This document shows, piece by piece, positions 34,935-46,170 of a DNA stretch of 64,000 nucleotides (position 1 is the stretch's first letter; each line of letters begins with the position of its first letter). The DNA comes from Costus lasius (lineage: Eukaryota > Streptophyta > Magnoliopsida > Zingiberales > Costaceae), in contig CM050453.2 of the NCBI GenBank assembly GCA_027563935.2, positions 11,860,001-11,924,000 of the forward strand. The letters are read 5' to 3'. The position numbers were made by a program, and so were the translations under genes. The notes beneath the pieces were generated by a model. The model did no database searches. It saw only the letters and a program-made list of their open reading frames with translations, and had not been told where the DNA came from.

Positions 34935-35064
34935 GGCTATGTTCTGTTGGATAGAATCTATCATGGAAAGGATGAAAAATACAATGAATTTAGATGAAAA
35001 GTTATCTAGATTCATTGCATTTTTCATCCTTTCCACGGTGGATTTCATCCAATAGAACATAGCC
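34935..35064. mobile_element. 130-bp hairpin MITE
   Basis: Almost the whole element is an inverted repeat. GGCTATGTTCTGTTGGAT..GGAAAGGATGAAAAATACAA on the left pairs with TGCATTTTTCATCCTTTCC..ATCCAATAGAACATAGCC on the right, with a short loop near 35000. TGA flanks both ends (34932-34934 and 35065-35067), a 3-bp duplication compatible with a PIF/Harbinger (Tourist-like) MITE. Confidence 0.75.
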
Positions 35065-35067
35065 TGA

Positions 35068-35815
35068 AAGTTTAAATGCGTGTGTATGTGTTTGTTTTGG
35101 CACAAGGAAATGTCCACTTGCACTTCTTAAGTTAATAATGTTTTTCCCTATTCATCAACCTACAATGAATATATCAATGAGCCAGAATTTTTTCTGCTGA
35201 AATAGTTGAAAAATATGCAAAACTGGATGATTTTGAGCATCTTACCCAGCTCGAAAACATGGAAAATTGTACTTCAGTCTAATTTATTACTAGATCGGAA
35301 GGCATTTTCATGTATAATTTTATGCAATTAGAAGGATGTCAGGAATTGTACATAGTAACGTTTGGGCCCGTTTGACCCTGAGTTTCAAGTCGCTACAGAG
35401 GTCTCTCCCGTGCAGGCCTAGTAAAACTATGCATTTGCGACGCATCACATGGTGCTTGCTACATAGGATGCGTTTGATTTATTTTTTTTCAGCCAACTAC
35501 AGAAACAAGAAGCTGCATTTTTATTACTTGGAAAGTCCAAAATAGCTAATGTAGTAAAGCGGAAAGTAATATACAGTGAAAATTGCTCGAAAAGCTCCAC
35601 CAAATGGAGCCTGGTGTCGTTCATGGCTGCGGCTCTACTGTGGGTATTACGAGTCTGTTTCGTAGAGTTGTGTGGTTGCAGCTGTAAAGTGAATATAGCA
35701 GATATCTAGGTGATGTTTGATACTGAGTTGTTATTACACCTCTTAAAATATGGTATAATTTTTAACACGACGACATGATACAATATAAAATTTTATAGGT
35801 TTGATCACACTAATT
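35068..35815. other. Intergenic sequence, nothing identified
   Basis: Short frames only. No element boundaries were recognised before the GC-rich block at 35816. Confidence 0.4.
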
Positions 35816-37870
35816 GTTAGTCCCAAGGCCCCTTTGGACCCGGCCCGATCAACTAGGCTATTGACCAGATTAAAATTAGCCCAAACCCCAAATGAGCGAA
35901 ATCAGGAAGCCGGATTTGGGAAATTCGCTGGCGAAATCGATACTTCACTCGTCGATTGCAGCAATGTCGATGGCGCCTGCCGGCGGGCAGAGGTCTCGGA
36001 CCAGCCGACACGGCTGACAGAACCGATGTTGGACAATGGAGAGATGCTAGGTGGGACTCCCGGCCGGCGAAACTCCGGCTCGAGCGTAGATGATGGGACG
36101 GCAGACGCGACTGGACGACGTGTGAAATAACCTCCCGTCAAGGCGTCAGGCAGCTACCTTCGATCCGTTAGGTTGAAGGGTGACGTCGCTCAATCCAACG
36201 GGTCGAAGGGAGCATCCGGGAGACAGTTTGCAAGCAGTATGGGCAAGCATGGGCAGAGTAGCCGACGCAGCATGGCGACGCCTGCCAATGAGTCACTGTC
36301 GCATGAAGCGAAGGCTCGAGTGCGTCCGGGTGAATAGCAGCCGAGCGCCTATAAAGGGCAAGCCGATGAGCTCGAGGAGGTGGCTAGACTGAGGGAGGAG
36401 ATCAGTGACCAAAAGAGGAATAGCTGCTAGTGAGAGGTGAACTTGGCTGGGAGGAGGAATCGGCGACGAGGGCAAACTCGGTGGCTGGCAAGGTTGAGAA
36501 CGACCCTTCGCCGGTCCCCACCTTCGCTCCTCCTTTCCGACGACTGCGTGACACTGGTCTTCTAGTGTGCTCCGGTGGGAGGTTTGGAGCAAAGCTCACG
36601 CCAAGTCATGTGTCTTTCTTCCCCTCTTCACGCTGCCCTATCTCTTCCCCGGTGATCTTGGCGAGACCAGTTTGCTGACCTTGGCCAGACCTGAGTGGAG
36701 GCGCCGCTCATCGGACGAGGGACGAGAGGAGGCCTCTCGTCAGGGAAGCAAGTCCTAGCGGCGCACATCAGAATTCCTTCGACACCTCCCTTGTGTTCCG
36801 ACGCGAATGAAGTAGTGGGCTTCCGACCCGAACGTGGGTGTTGACCGGTGTGGACCCAGACGACGTGAACGCTTGGAAGATCTGCTCGCCGGAGGGCTCG
36901 AGCTTTCCGTCGAGAACACTGGAACTTCGTTGCGAATGCAAACACGAACGCTGTGAGGTGACGGGCTTCGGACGCGGGCGGCGGGTGAAATTGGAACATA
37001 ACGGGGATGTGGGTTTCGGATGACGAGCGCTCGTAGGAGACGATGATGTCCCTCGTCTCGGAATGAGCAAAGAACGCAGCGTAGGCACGTTTGTCAGGGA
37101 AGAACGCACGGCTGCACTCGTCGGGAGAAGGAGCGTTGACCCTTCGTTCCGATGCTGATGCGATTGACGAGACGCGGCTCAACTTCGGAAGCGGACTTTA
37201 GCTTCGGCAATGGCACGTGGGTTGAGGTGACGGGCTTCGGACGCGGGCGGCGGGTGAAATTGGAACATAACGCGGATGTGGGTTTCGGATGACGAGCGCT
37301 CGTAGGAGACGATGATGTCCCTCGTCTCGGAATGAGCAAAGAACGCAGCGTAGGCACGTTTGTCAGGGAAGAACGCACGGCTGCACTCGTCGGGAGAAGG
37401 AGCGTTGACCCTTCGCTCCGATGCTGATGCGATTGACGAGACGCGGCTCAACTTCGGAAGCGGACTTTAGCTTCGGCAATGGCACGTGGGTTGAGGTGAC
37501 GGGCTTCGGACGCGGGCGGCGGGTGAAATTGGAACATAACGCGGATGTGGGTTTCGGATGACGAGCGCTCGTAGGAGACGATGATGTCCCTCGTCTCGGA
37601 ATGAGCAAAGAACGCAGCGTAGGCACGTTTGTCAGGGAAGAACGCACGGCTGCACTCGTCGGGAGAAGGAGCGTTGACCCTTCGTTCCGATGCTGATGCG
37701 ATTGACGAGACGCGGCTCAACTTCGGAAGCGGACTTTAGCTTCGGCAATGGCACGTGGGTTGACCGGATTTCGGGTGCGGACTCGGAATCGATTTTTAGC
37801 GGCAGGATGAAATTCGGACGCGGGAAGAGATTAGATTTTGGATCTAGAATTGAGATCCGACTCAGTTGAG
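35816..37870. repeat. GC-rich LTR-like block
   Basis: It begins TGTTAGTCCCAAGGCCCCTT, like the other LTR starts in this window, and contrasts sharply in GC content with its AT-rich flanks. Frames on both strands are GC artefacts and carry no known domain. A clean CA-3' end, target duplication or primer-binding site was not found, so 'solo LTR' is only a guess. It contains the 269-bp array. Confidence 0.35.
36954..37760. repeat. 269-bp tandem repeat, three near-identical copies
   Basis: Copies are at 36954-37222, 37223-37491 and 37492-37760, each beginning TGAGGTGACGGGCTTCGGAC. Only single-base differences are seen (for example CATAACGGGG against CATAACGCGG, and CGTTCC against CGCTCC). This explains the repeated minus-strand open frames, which I do not call as genes. 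Confidence 0.9.
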
Positions 37871-39074
37871 GAATAAATCTCTTTCTCTATTTGATTTTTA
37901 ATATACTGATGTGGCATTTCTCTCTCCTCACTTTCCTAGGCTGAACACTCTTCGTGGAGGCTGAGGGGTGTATGCGGGTGCATCCTTGCCGGTCGTGCTG
38001 AACCTGGACAAACTGCTTAATTTGTCCTCTGCATGGGAATTGGTGTAACTTCTATTTTAACTTGTGTTGAAAAAGAATACGATGATGTCATATAAAATAT
38101 TAGTTTATAAATAAATATTAATTAAAAGTTAAATTAAATTTTAGTTGTATTAATAAATTTAAAATCAACATCGCAAATGATTGAATTTTGTATTATAGTA
38201 TAATCTTTATTATTTAGATAATTAATAATTAATAAAAATTAAATTAATTTTAATTAATTATATTAATAAATTTATTAAAGAATATTGGTATAAGCATTAA
38301 ATCTATATACACTAATATATAATTATATATATACTCTACCCGCCGCTACCTCAACCCACGTTATGTGAGAAACAGCTCATAGCTTGTTTGGTAGTTGTGC
38401 GGCTTTACTGGAGCAAGGCTAAACACCATTGGCCTGCATTAGCGGCCATGTCGCTAGGCCGAATGGGGGCCTATGTGGGCCACTGGGGGAGAGGGAAGAG
38501 AGTGAAAAATCCATGAGGGTTATGTATCTTATTAAAAATTATTTTAATTCTATATTATATTAATTTAAAAAAAATTATTAATATAATATAGAATAAAATA
38601 TAAAAATTTTAATAAATAAATTAATATCCTATTAATAAACTTAATAATATATTTTGTTAAAATTTAATTTAGCTTTTGGTTAATAACTCTATATAATTAA
38701 TTATTTAAAAATAAAAAAAAATCTATATTTTGTTAATTATAAGAATTATAAGCGAAAGACTCTTATGTTAACAGTGTCAATGTTGTAGCCTACAGCTTTG
38801 GGAGAAAATATGTATTTTACTTTGTAAAGGAAATGAATCGTCGAAGGGTAATACAATAAATTCTACAAACATAAATAAGCTTTATAATCAAATTATATGA
38901 GTGGGGGTATTAACATATTTCTCAAATTTTTATAATATAATGTGTGTATATATACACACACTATATACTTCTAACTATTTATAAGACAAGTATACTTTTT
39001 AAATTTCAATTGGAACAGTTGTCTCTTTGAGTAATACATAGATCCTCCTAGATCCATTTGAGTTTGTTGTCAGC
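37871..39074. other. AT-rich spacer
   Basis: Mostly AT-rich (38080-38340 and 38520-39000), with TATATATACACACAC-type low complexity at about 38946-38966. No gene is seen. Confidence 0.45.
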
Positions 39075-40362
39075 TGTCAGGCCCCTGATTAGCTTAAGCC
39101 TGCTAATCAATCCACGTCAGCACCTTCACGCGTTTCGCTTCCCCTTTTCCCATTTTCTCTCTCGTTTCGCATTCTCTCATTGTGAACGCCTCGTGTGTTC
39201 AAAGTTCTTCTCGACGCCGGACACACGACGCCGGAAAGGGGAAGGGGCCTGCGGCAGGGGAGAGGCAACTCACGCCCCTCGTCTGGGCGCCGGAAGACGC
39301 CACCGGAGGTGGGGACTTTGGCCGGAGTCCGCGTCCGACCTTCATCCGCGAGTCCGAAGGCCGCTGCCTCATATCGTCGCTGCGTCCGCGTCCACGACAA
39401 AGCGCTCGCGTTCCCCGACGAGTGAAGCTTACGCCCGGCCTCGTCTCCCGTCCAAGCTCGCCATCCAACCGAGGCCACCGCCTCGAGCTTGACGGGTTCT
39501 AGAGGAAGAGGATGAGGCGGGAGAAAGGGGGAAGGAGATTGGAAGAAGAGGAGTTCGACGTCGGAGGCACTCCGTACCACCCACCCGCACCACCAGAGTG
39601 CGACGAGGGCCACCGCAGGCCTTCGCCAGAGTCACCGAAATGTCGTTGGAAGGAGGAGCGAACGGGGAGAGGGGAGGATCGAGGTTCGTTCTCAACCTCG
39701 TCCACCCATTCTTACCTTACCCCGTCGCCGGCCTGAGTTCACATCCACCGACCTCGGCTTCGTCCCCTTTCCTCACACAATCATGGATCTAGCTCTACTA
39801 GTGATTTGCTCCCTCTCCGCGACCTCTCTCCTCGAGCTCGCCGGGCTGCCTCTCTTATAGGCAGCTCGCCCCTCGGGTTCCTTCACTTTGCTAGACAAGA
39901 CTGTTGCTACAACGACTTGTCAGAAGGCGACGCCCATACTGCACCGGACGCCTTGCCCATGCCGCACGTTCTCGTAGCTGCCCGGCTCCACCGCTCAATC
40001 CGCCGGACCGAGCACTGCCGCCTCATCTTTGTCCGCTGGGTCGACTGCCGGTTTAAGCGCAGCCATCTGACACTCGTTGCTTCACGTGTCGATCAGTCGC
40101 ATCCGCCGCTCTATCGCCCTCTCAAGCAACGGAGCTTTGCCGGCCGGACTCGCCGCCTGGCGCCTCTCCACTGACCGGCGTCGACTTCGTCGACTGGTTC
40201 GAGGCTTTCGGCCGTCGGCAGGCGTCGTTGGCGTTGCCAACACGTGAAGTGGAATCGAGCGATTCCGTCGCCCAAATCACAGATTGAGTTCCTTGGGCCA
40301 ATTTTGACCCTTAGTCAAAGGCCCAATTGGGCTGGGCCCTAAATTTAGGGCTGGGCCTAACA
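39075..40362 (-). repeat. Element-3' LTR of the LARD-like element
   Basis: Plus-strand ends TGTCAGGCCC..GGCCTAACA. It is very similar to 42534-43842, with single-base changes and one ~24-bp indel (extra CCCTCAGCCTCATCGGCG.. near 42741). Confidence 0.8.
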
Positions 40363-40787
40363 TTCTCCCCCTCCTAAGGTGTTCGTCGCCCTCGACGAAT
40401 CTTTAGTGCGGTTCGACTCGCACTCGTATCTTCATCGAATTGCAGGAGAGGGTTCCACAAGGTCTGCGATCGAATTGGATCGCTAGGGAGAATCGTCCAA
40501 CTTGGTTATGCCTAAGTCTCCTCCCTTTCGAAGGTGTCCCATACCACCTCCGTCGAAGAGTAACTTAGCGCGCCCAATTTCATTTTGCCCCTGAGTCTTC
40601 CCCTCATAAAGGCGTCCCCTTACGACGAGAAACCCAGCTCAGGCTGATTTTCAAGGGTTTTTCCTTGCTGTCCACCCAAGTTTTCCCTCACATAAAGGCG
40701 TCCCTTTACGCGAAGTTGGCTTAGTGGAAATAAGAAGAGGAATCTCTTTTGTTTTAGTTGGACATCGTCCACGCTTCTTATACTGCA

Positions 40788-41001
40788 TAGCAGTTTTAGA
40801 GTCTGCTAACTCTTCCTCATTTCTCCCTAAATAGTAGTTTTAGAGTCTAATCACTCTTTTAGTCCACGAATAGCAATTTTAAAGTCTGCTAACTTAACCG
40901 CTTTAAATGGCAGTTTTGAAGTCTGTCAACTTTTTCCTCGAATAGCAGTTTTGAAGTCTGCTAACTTTTCCTCAATTAGCGGTTTTTAAGGTATATTGAC
41001 C
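40788..41001. repeat. Short tandem repeat inside the LARD-like element
   Basis: Six degenerate units of 35-44 bp, each beginning TAGCAGTTTTGAAGTCTGCT or a variant, at 40788, 40832, 40871, 40908, 40943 and 40977. Just upstream, a CATAAAGGCGTCCCCTTACG phrase recurs at about 40616 and 40695. Confidence 0.7.
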
Positions 41002-42533
41002 TTTTAAAATTTCCTCAAAATTTATTTGTCGAACCAAAATTCTCAACCTAATCTGAATTCATCGGTGAATTCAATTTTAGGGTCTAATCCACACTCCTGA
41101 CCCTCTTGCTACACCCATATCGGGTCTTGGAACCATGCCCGATTTCGCACCCAATGTCGGCCCGCGTTCGAAATCGACGCCGTATTTTTTTTTTTGGCAT
41201 TCGCGCCGTCCGAAATCCGATTTGGCGCTAAATTCGTTTTCGGGTTCGGGTCCACAAGTCAATGTCCTCGTTCACGTGTTCTACGTGGAAGCTTGGGTCC
41301 GTATTCGAGTTTTTGTGCACTCTCGTCACGGCGGAGACTGCCGCGACATTTTCGACCGCGCGGACGTTTGGCGAAGTTCCTCCATCGAGCTACATCGCTC
41401 GACTCTTGCCCGTCGGTTGTTCGAGCTCGTCGGCCGTCCGAGGCTTGCTTGTGTTAACTCATCGGCTTGTCGCTACTCTCGCAAAGCGAGACACCCGCTG
41501 TCCCACCAACGCAACGTTGGAAATCGACAGCTGCGTCTGAAATCGAGCCTCTCGTTCGAAAACAACGCTTGCCGAGGCCACATTTTGTGCATGCTGGCGG
41601 CGACACGGGCGACTGCTGGAGACGTCGCCGACCGAGGAGTCGACGCCTCTCACGTTATACGTGTCCGGATGCGCTCGGCCGTGTCCGCCGCATGCGCCGG
41701 AGCCTCAACTGCCAGGAACTGCCTCCTGGTGTCTCCCACTGATTGATGTCGCCCCCGCCGGTCTGTCCGAGACTTCGGACCTGCGGCAGCAGCCGCTGAC
41801 ATCTTCCATTCCGGAATCGAACGCCGCCTCAAGCGTTGATTCCTTTCCCTATTTGATCAGAGATTTGGATTCGCTGCTGTTAGGGAAACGACGCCGCCAC
41901 TACGCGTGGGGGGGGGGGAAGGCGGAAGGTATCGTCCGCCTCCACTTGCCGTCTTCCGCTGCTTATGGAGAGGCATTCACGTCCCGTCGCAGGGGAAGCC
42001 GACCTCACTGAGGAGGAAGGCGCTCGGAGGAGGGGACGCTCGTTCCCTCTTTTCTTCCACCTCGCGTCCCTCCGGAAGGAACCGCTCGCGTCCCCTGGCT
42101 CGTGAAGGAGGAAAGGGGCTGTTCGCCTTCCGTCCAGCCTCGCCGTTATCCCCAACTTGTGGGAAGACGCTCGACCACCCATGGTAGTTGCTCCCGTCGC
42201 CGTCTGTGGGGAAGGAGGGCGCCTCCAGTCGCTTTCTCCAGCTCGTGGAGAGGGTCATAGAGACAACGCTGCCACTGCAGCCCTGGAGCAGTGGAAGCAC
42301 GCGGCTCCAGCCCTTGCCGCTGCTCGCTGTCGGAGAGAAAACGCGTGCCTCCGCTCTGCAAACCATCCGAAGGAGTTCCGCGCCTCCGCGTACGCAACGA
42401 TAGGAGCTGGGTCGAGTCCGGATCCTCCATCAGATCCGACTCCTCTCGTCTGGAAGGAGAAGACGCTCATCGTCTTCCTCCTTCGTGCCGGCAAGATCGC
42501 CGGAACCACCTCGATAACCGGCTCTGATACCAC

Positions 42534-43842
42534 TGTCAGGCCCCTGATTAGCTTAAGCCTGCTAATCAATCTACGTCAGCACCTTCACGCGTTTCACTTC
42601 CCCTTTTCCCATTTTCTCTCTCGTTTCGCGTTCGCTCGTTGTGAACGCCTCGCGTGTTCAAAGTTCTTCTCGACGCTGGACACACGACGCCGGAAAGGGG
42701 AAGGGGCCTGCGGCAGGGGAGAGGCAACTCACGCCCCTCGCCCTCAGCCTCATCGGCGCTCGTCTGGGCGCCGGAAGACGCCACCGGAGGTGGGGACTTT
42801 GGCCGGAGTCCGCGTCCGACCTTCATCCGTGAGTCCGAAGGCCGCTGCCTCATATCGTCGCTACGTCCGCGTCCACGACAAAGCGCTCGCGTTCCCCGAC
42901 GAGTGAAGCTTACGCCCGGCCTCGTCTCCCGTCCAATCTCGCCGTCCAACCGAGGCCACCGCCTCGCGCTTGACGGGTTCTAGCGGAAGAGGATGAGGCG
43001 GGAGAAAGGGGGAAGGAGACTGGAAGAAGAGGAGTTCGACGTCGGAGGCACTCCGTACCACCCACCCGCACCACCGGAGTGCGACGAGGGCCACCGCAGG
43101 CCTTCGCCAGAGTCACCGAAATGTCGTTGGAAGGAGGAGCGAACGGGGAGAGGGGAGGATCGAGGTTCGTTCTCAACCTCGTCCACCCATTCTTACCTTA
43201 CCCCGTCGCCGGCCTGAGTTCACGTCCACCGACCTCGGCTTCGTCCCCTTTCCTCACACAATCGTGGATCTACCTCTACCAGCGATTTGCTCCCTCTCCG
43301 CGACCTCTCTCTTCGAGCTCGCCGGGCTGCCTCTCTTATAGGCAACTCGGCCCTCGGGTTCCTTCACTTTGCCAGACGCGGCTGTTGCTACAACGACTTG
43401 TCAGAAGGCGACGCCCATACCGCACCGGACGCCTTGCCCATGCCGCACGTTCTCGTAGCTGCCCGGCTCCACCGCTCGATCCGCCGGACCGAGCACCGCT
43501 GCCTCATCTTTGTCCGCTGGGTCGACTGCTGGTTTAAGCGCAGCCATCTGACACTCGTTGCTTCACGTGTCGATCAGTCGCATCCGCCGCTCTATCGCCC
43601 TCTCATGCAACGGAGCTTTGCCGGCCGGACTCGCCGCCTGGCGCCTCTCCACTGACCGGCGCCGACTTTGTCGACTGGTTCGAGGCTTTCGGCCGTCGGC
43701 AGGCGTCGTTGGCGTTGCCGACACGTGAAGTGGAATTGAGCGATTCCGTCGCCCAAATCACAGATTGAGTTCCTTGGGCCAATTTTGACCCTTGGTCAAA
43801 GGCTCAATTGGCTGGGCCCTAAATTTAGGGCTGGGCCTAACA
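42534..43842 (-). repeat. Element-5' LTR of the LARD-like element
   Basis: Pairs with 39075-40362. The primer-binding site lies directly inside it (about 42517-42532 on the minus strand). Confidence 0.8.
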
Positions 43843-44306
43843 GGAGGGAACTAGAGTCTAGACCGTTTCCAACATTTGATTGAACGAGATTAAATTAGGA
43901 TCGTACGATCAAAATAAAATAAAAAAATAATATAATTGAGGAGCCAATGCCAGCCCCTCGATTTCTACCCTTCCCGAGTCCGCAGGCCGCGGGCGGGGCA
44001 GCCAGGCCGAGTCTTCGCACCCGTCTCCACACCCACGCCCGCCCCGGGTCAGAACACCGCCCGCGCCGCGGTGGAGGCGGCCCTCACCACGACTCCGCGC
44101 CTCAACTATCGAAACCTACTCTCGCATTGGGAGCGGCGCGCCCCCTCCCCCTCATACCGCTGGCGTGCGCGCCGCACCCTAAACCGCCCAGCCCTGGAGG
44201 TGCGCCGACTCAACCCAATAAATAATCCCATTCGTTATTATGATATGCCCTCGCCGCTCCACGATACACCCCCTCCCCCCTTCCGCCAAGCCCGCCTCTC
44301 GCCCTC
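43843..44306 (+). promoter_or_regulatory. Upstream region of the trihelix gene
   Basis: Only 464 bp separate the LTR end from the start codon. 43905-43940 is A/T-rich, and 43960-44290 is C-rich and looks like promoter plus leader. AATAAATAATCC near 44217 is a weak TATA candidate. Confidence 0.35.
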
Positions 44307-45383
44307 ATGGCGACCGCATCTCCCCGGAAGGATCCTCCCTCCCCCGACGCCTTAACACCTCCCGCCACCGGATCTCCCTCTTTCTCCCACTCGTCGTCCC
44401 CATCGGTGAACCGATCTCCCTCTCCCACGCCCCTCGCCGCGTCTCCCCCGCCGCCTCCGGTCTCGCGCCGCCTTGCTGCTCCCATATGGACTCACGAGGA
44501 GACGCTCGCCCTGATCGACGCCTACCGCGACAAGTGGTACGCCCTCCGCCGCGGCAATCTCCGCGCCTCCGACTGGCAGGAGGTCGCCGACGACGTCTCC
44601 CGCCGCTGCCCCTCTGGCTCATCGCCGCCCAAGACATCCGTCCAGTGTCGCCACAAGGTTGAGAAGCTCCGCAAGCGTTACCGCAGTGAGCGAGGCAAGT
44701 CGCTCCAGCGCGACCCTTCCCTCGCTCCCTCTTCATCCTGGGTCTACTTTCGCAAGATGGATGCTATGGAACACGGAGATGGAGGAGCCGGCGGCCTCCG
44801 CCTGCCTGCTGTCGGCCCTTCCCCTCCTCCGCCCTGTCCCCTCTCTGAAGACGATCACGATGAGGAAGAAGACGAGGATGAGGACGATTACTTCCACGGG
44901 CGCCACGGAATAAGCGGTAGGAACAACACCACCAGCAGGCACCGCCTGATTGCCAACGGCCGTGGACCGATCGGTGAGCTCGAGTTCAATATCCCAAAGG
45001 CCGTTCGGTCCAAACTTTCTAGGGCTGACGACAGGCCCATGCCCAACACCAGCATGAACCCTAACCATACAAACCGCTTCTACAATGGTTACGGCGGTGC
45101 TCAGCCCGTGGAAGAGACGCGCGACAGGTTGAAGAAGAAGAGAAGAATGGAGACGGAGTCGAGCGCGCTTATGGCCGTGGCGTCTGCACTGAGGATGCTA
45201 GGGGATGGGTTTTTGAGGATGGAACAGAAGAAAATGGAGATGGAAAGGGAGATGGAGAAGATAAGAATGGATATGGAGCTGCAGCGCACTGAGCTCATCC
45301 TCGACACGCAGCGCCGCATCTTAGATGCCTTCTCGAAGGGCTTCTCAGGGAACAAGCGTTCTAAGGTCTCGCGTAAGGACTGA
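44307..45383 (+). CDS. Trihelix (GT/MYB-SANT-like) transcription factor, ASIL/ENAP-like
   Basis: Single exon, 358 codons. It belongs to the plant trihelix family, nuclear factors that bind GT-rich elements; the ASIL and ENAP members repress embryonic genes or modulate histone acetylation in Arabidopsis. The first ~55 residues are Ser/Pro-rich. The trihelix domain lies at about 60-150, with the conserved Trp residues at 61 (IWTHEETLALIDAYRDKW), 77 and 90 (LRASDWQEVADDVSRRC), then SVQCRHKVEKLRKRYRSE and the closing SSSWVYFRKMD. An acidic stretch (EDDHDEEEDEDEDDY) follows, then a basic KKKRRMETE. The C terminus is a likely coiled coil (MEQKKMEMEREMEKIRMDME) ending FSKGFSGNKRSKVS. The frame is intact. 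An LTR element ends 464 bp upstream, so the promoter may be modified. Confidence 0.85.
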   Translation: MATASPRKDPPSPDALTPPATGSPSFSHSSSPSVNRSPSPTPLAASPPPPPVSRRLAAPIWTHEETLALIDAYRDKWYALRRGNLRASDWQEVADDVSRRCPSGSSPPKTSVQCRHKVEKLRKRYRSERGKSLQRDPSLAPSSSWVYFRKMDAMEHGDGGAGGLRLPAVGPSPPPPCPLSEDDHDEEEDEDEDDYFHGRHGISGRNNTTSRHRLIANGRGPIGELEFNIPKAVRSKLSRADDRPMPNTSMNPNHTNRFYNGYGGAQPVEETRDRLKKKRRMETESSALMAVASALRMLGDGFLRMEQKKMEMEREMEKIRMDMELQRTELILDTQRRILDAFSKGFSGNKRSKVSRKD

Positions 45384-46170
45384 GAAGGCCTTTAATTTGT
45401 TACCTTTTAGCTTGCTTATGTTTGGATTAGAATGTCTGGTGGTATGCGGAAGAGTTCGATTACTATTTAGCGTATGTAGTGGCTACGTTTATAACTTTAT
45501 TAGTTTTCTGGTCATTGTACAATTATATTAATTTGTAAAGTTTGGCTTCAATCCAATCTTATCTACTTTTCTTTCATAGGAAAGATTATAAAGCTCAATT
45601 ACTAGTTTTTTTTTTCTATAAGGCTGGCATTTTCATGGTTAGAAACTTTCTAAGAGTCCTTGGTCTCATACGTTTTAATTCTTGCATTATCACTGTTAAA
45701 AGCATGTTATAGTTCTCCCTGTCATTGATTATGTTTATTATGTTTATCAACATCTTTATTAGGTTTGAAATTTATACTTGCTTATGTTTTCATGAAGTTT
45801 ATCTTGACCGAGTTCAATACCTTGTGAGGCCTATTGAATTAAAGCAACCAAGCAATGGTTATCTTGGTTTTGAAACTTGGCATTTATATTATTCTATCGC
45901 GCTGAAGGTCTATTGACCTAGGCAACTTGAACGTATTTATCTCTCTTTGGCAATTCTTGGTTTATTTATAGTTCCAACTGTATTGATTTTCTTGTCAGTA
46001 TACTATGGATGACCCAGTAAACGATTTTCTTGGATCTGCATCATTTCTTTGCAAGCTCTGAAATCAAATCATTATTGGTGTTATCATTTGCATTTGTTTT
46101 CTCTTGCTGGAGTTCCCTATGCAATTTAATGAATCATTTTGGTTTCAATTCTGATGATTTTGTTGGTGGC
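45384..46170. other. 3' flank of the trihelix gene
   Basis: AT-rich. It could hold a long 3' UTR. No other feature is seen. Confidence 0.35.

Larger units (their letters stand above)
39075..43842 (-). mobile_element. Non-autonomous LTR element without recognisable pol (LARD-like)
   Basis: Two LTRs in direct orientation (39075-40362 and 42534-43842) flank a 2171-bp internal region. In element orientation (minus strand) the LTR runs TGTTAGGCCCAGCCC..CTGACA. Next to the right-hand LTR the minus strand reads TGGTATCAGAGCC, a primer-binding site complementary to initiator tRNA-Met, and next to the left-hand LTR it has the purine tract TAGGAGGGGGAGAA. No protease, RT, RNase H or integrase motif and no convincing gag was found. 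No matching 5-bp target duplication is seen (TCAGC against GGAGG), which could reflect inter-element recombination. Confidence 0.8.

Noticed and set aside
36628..37720. Repeated minus-strand frames of 90-184 codons
   Set aside because: They are created by the 269-bp tandem repeat. The unit length is not divisible by three and the translation has no known motif.
40363..42533. gag or pol genes in the LARD-like interior
   Set aside because: Both strands were read for the RT YxDD motif, protease DSG, integrase HHCC and CCHC knuckle. None was found.
42157..42906. 249-codon plus-strand frame
   Set aside because: It crosses the junction of the interior and LTR of a retroelement, antisense to that element.
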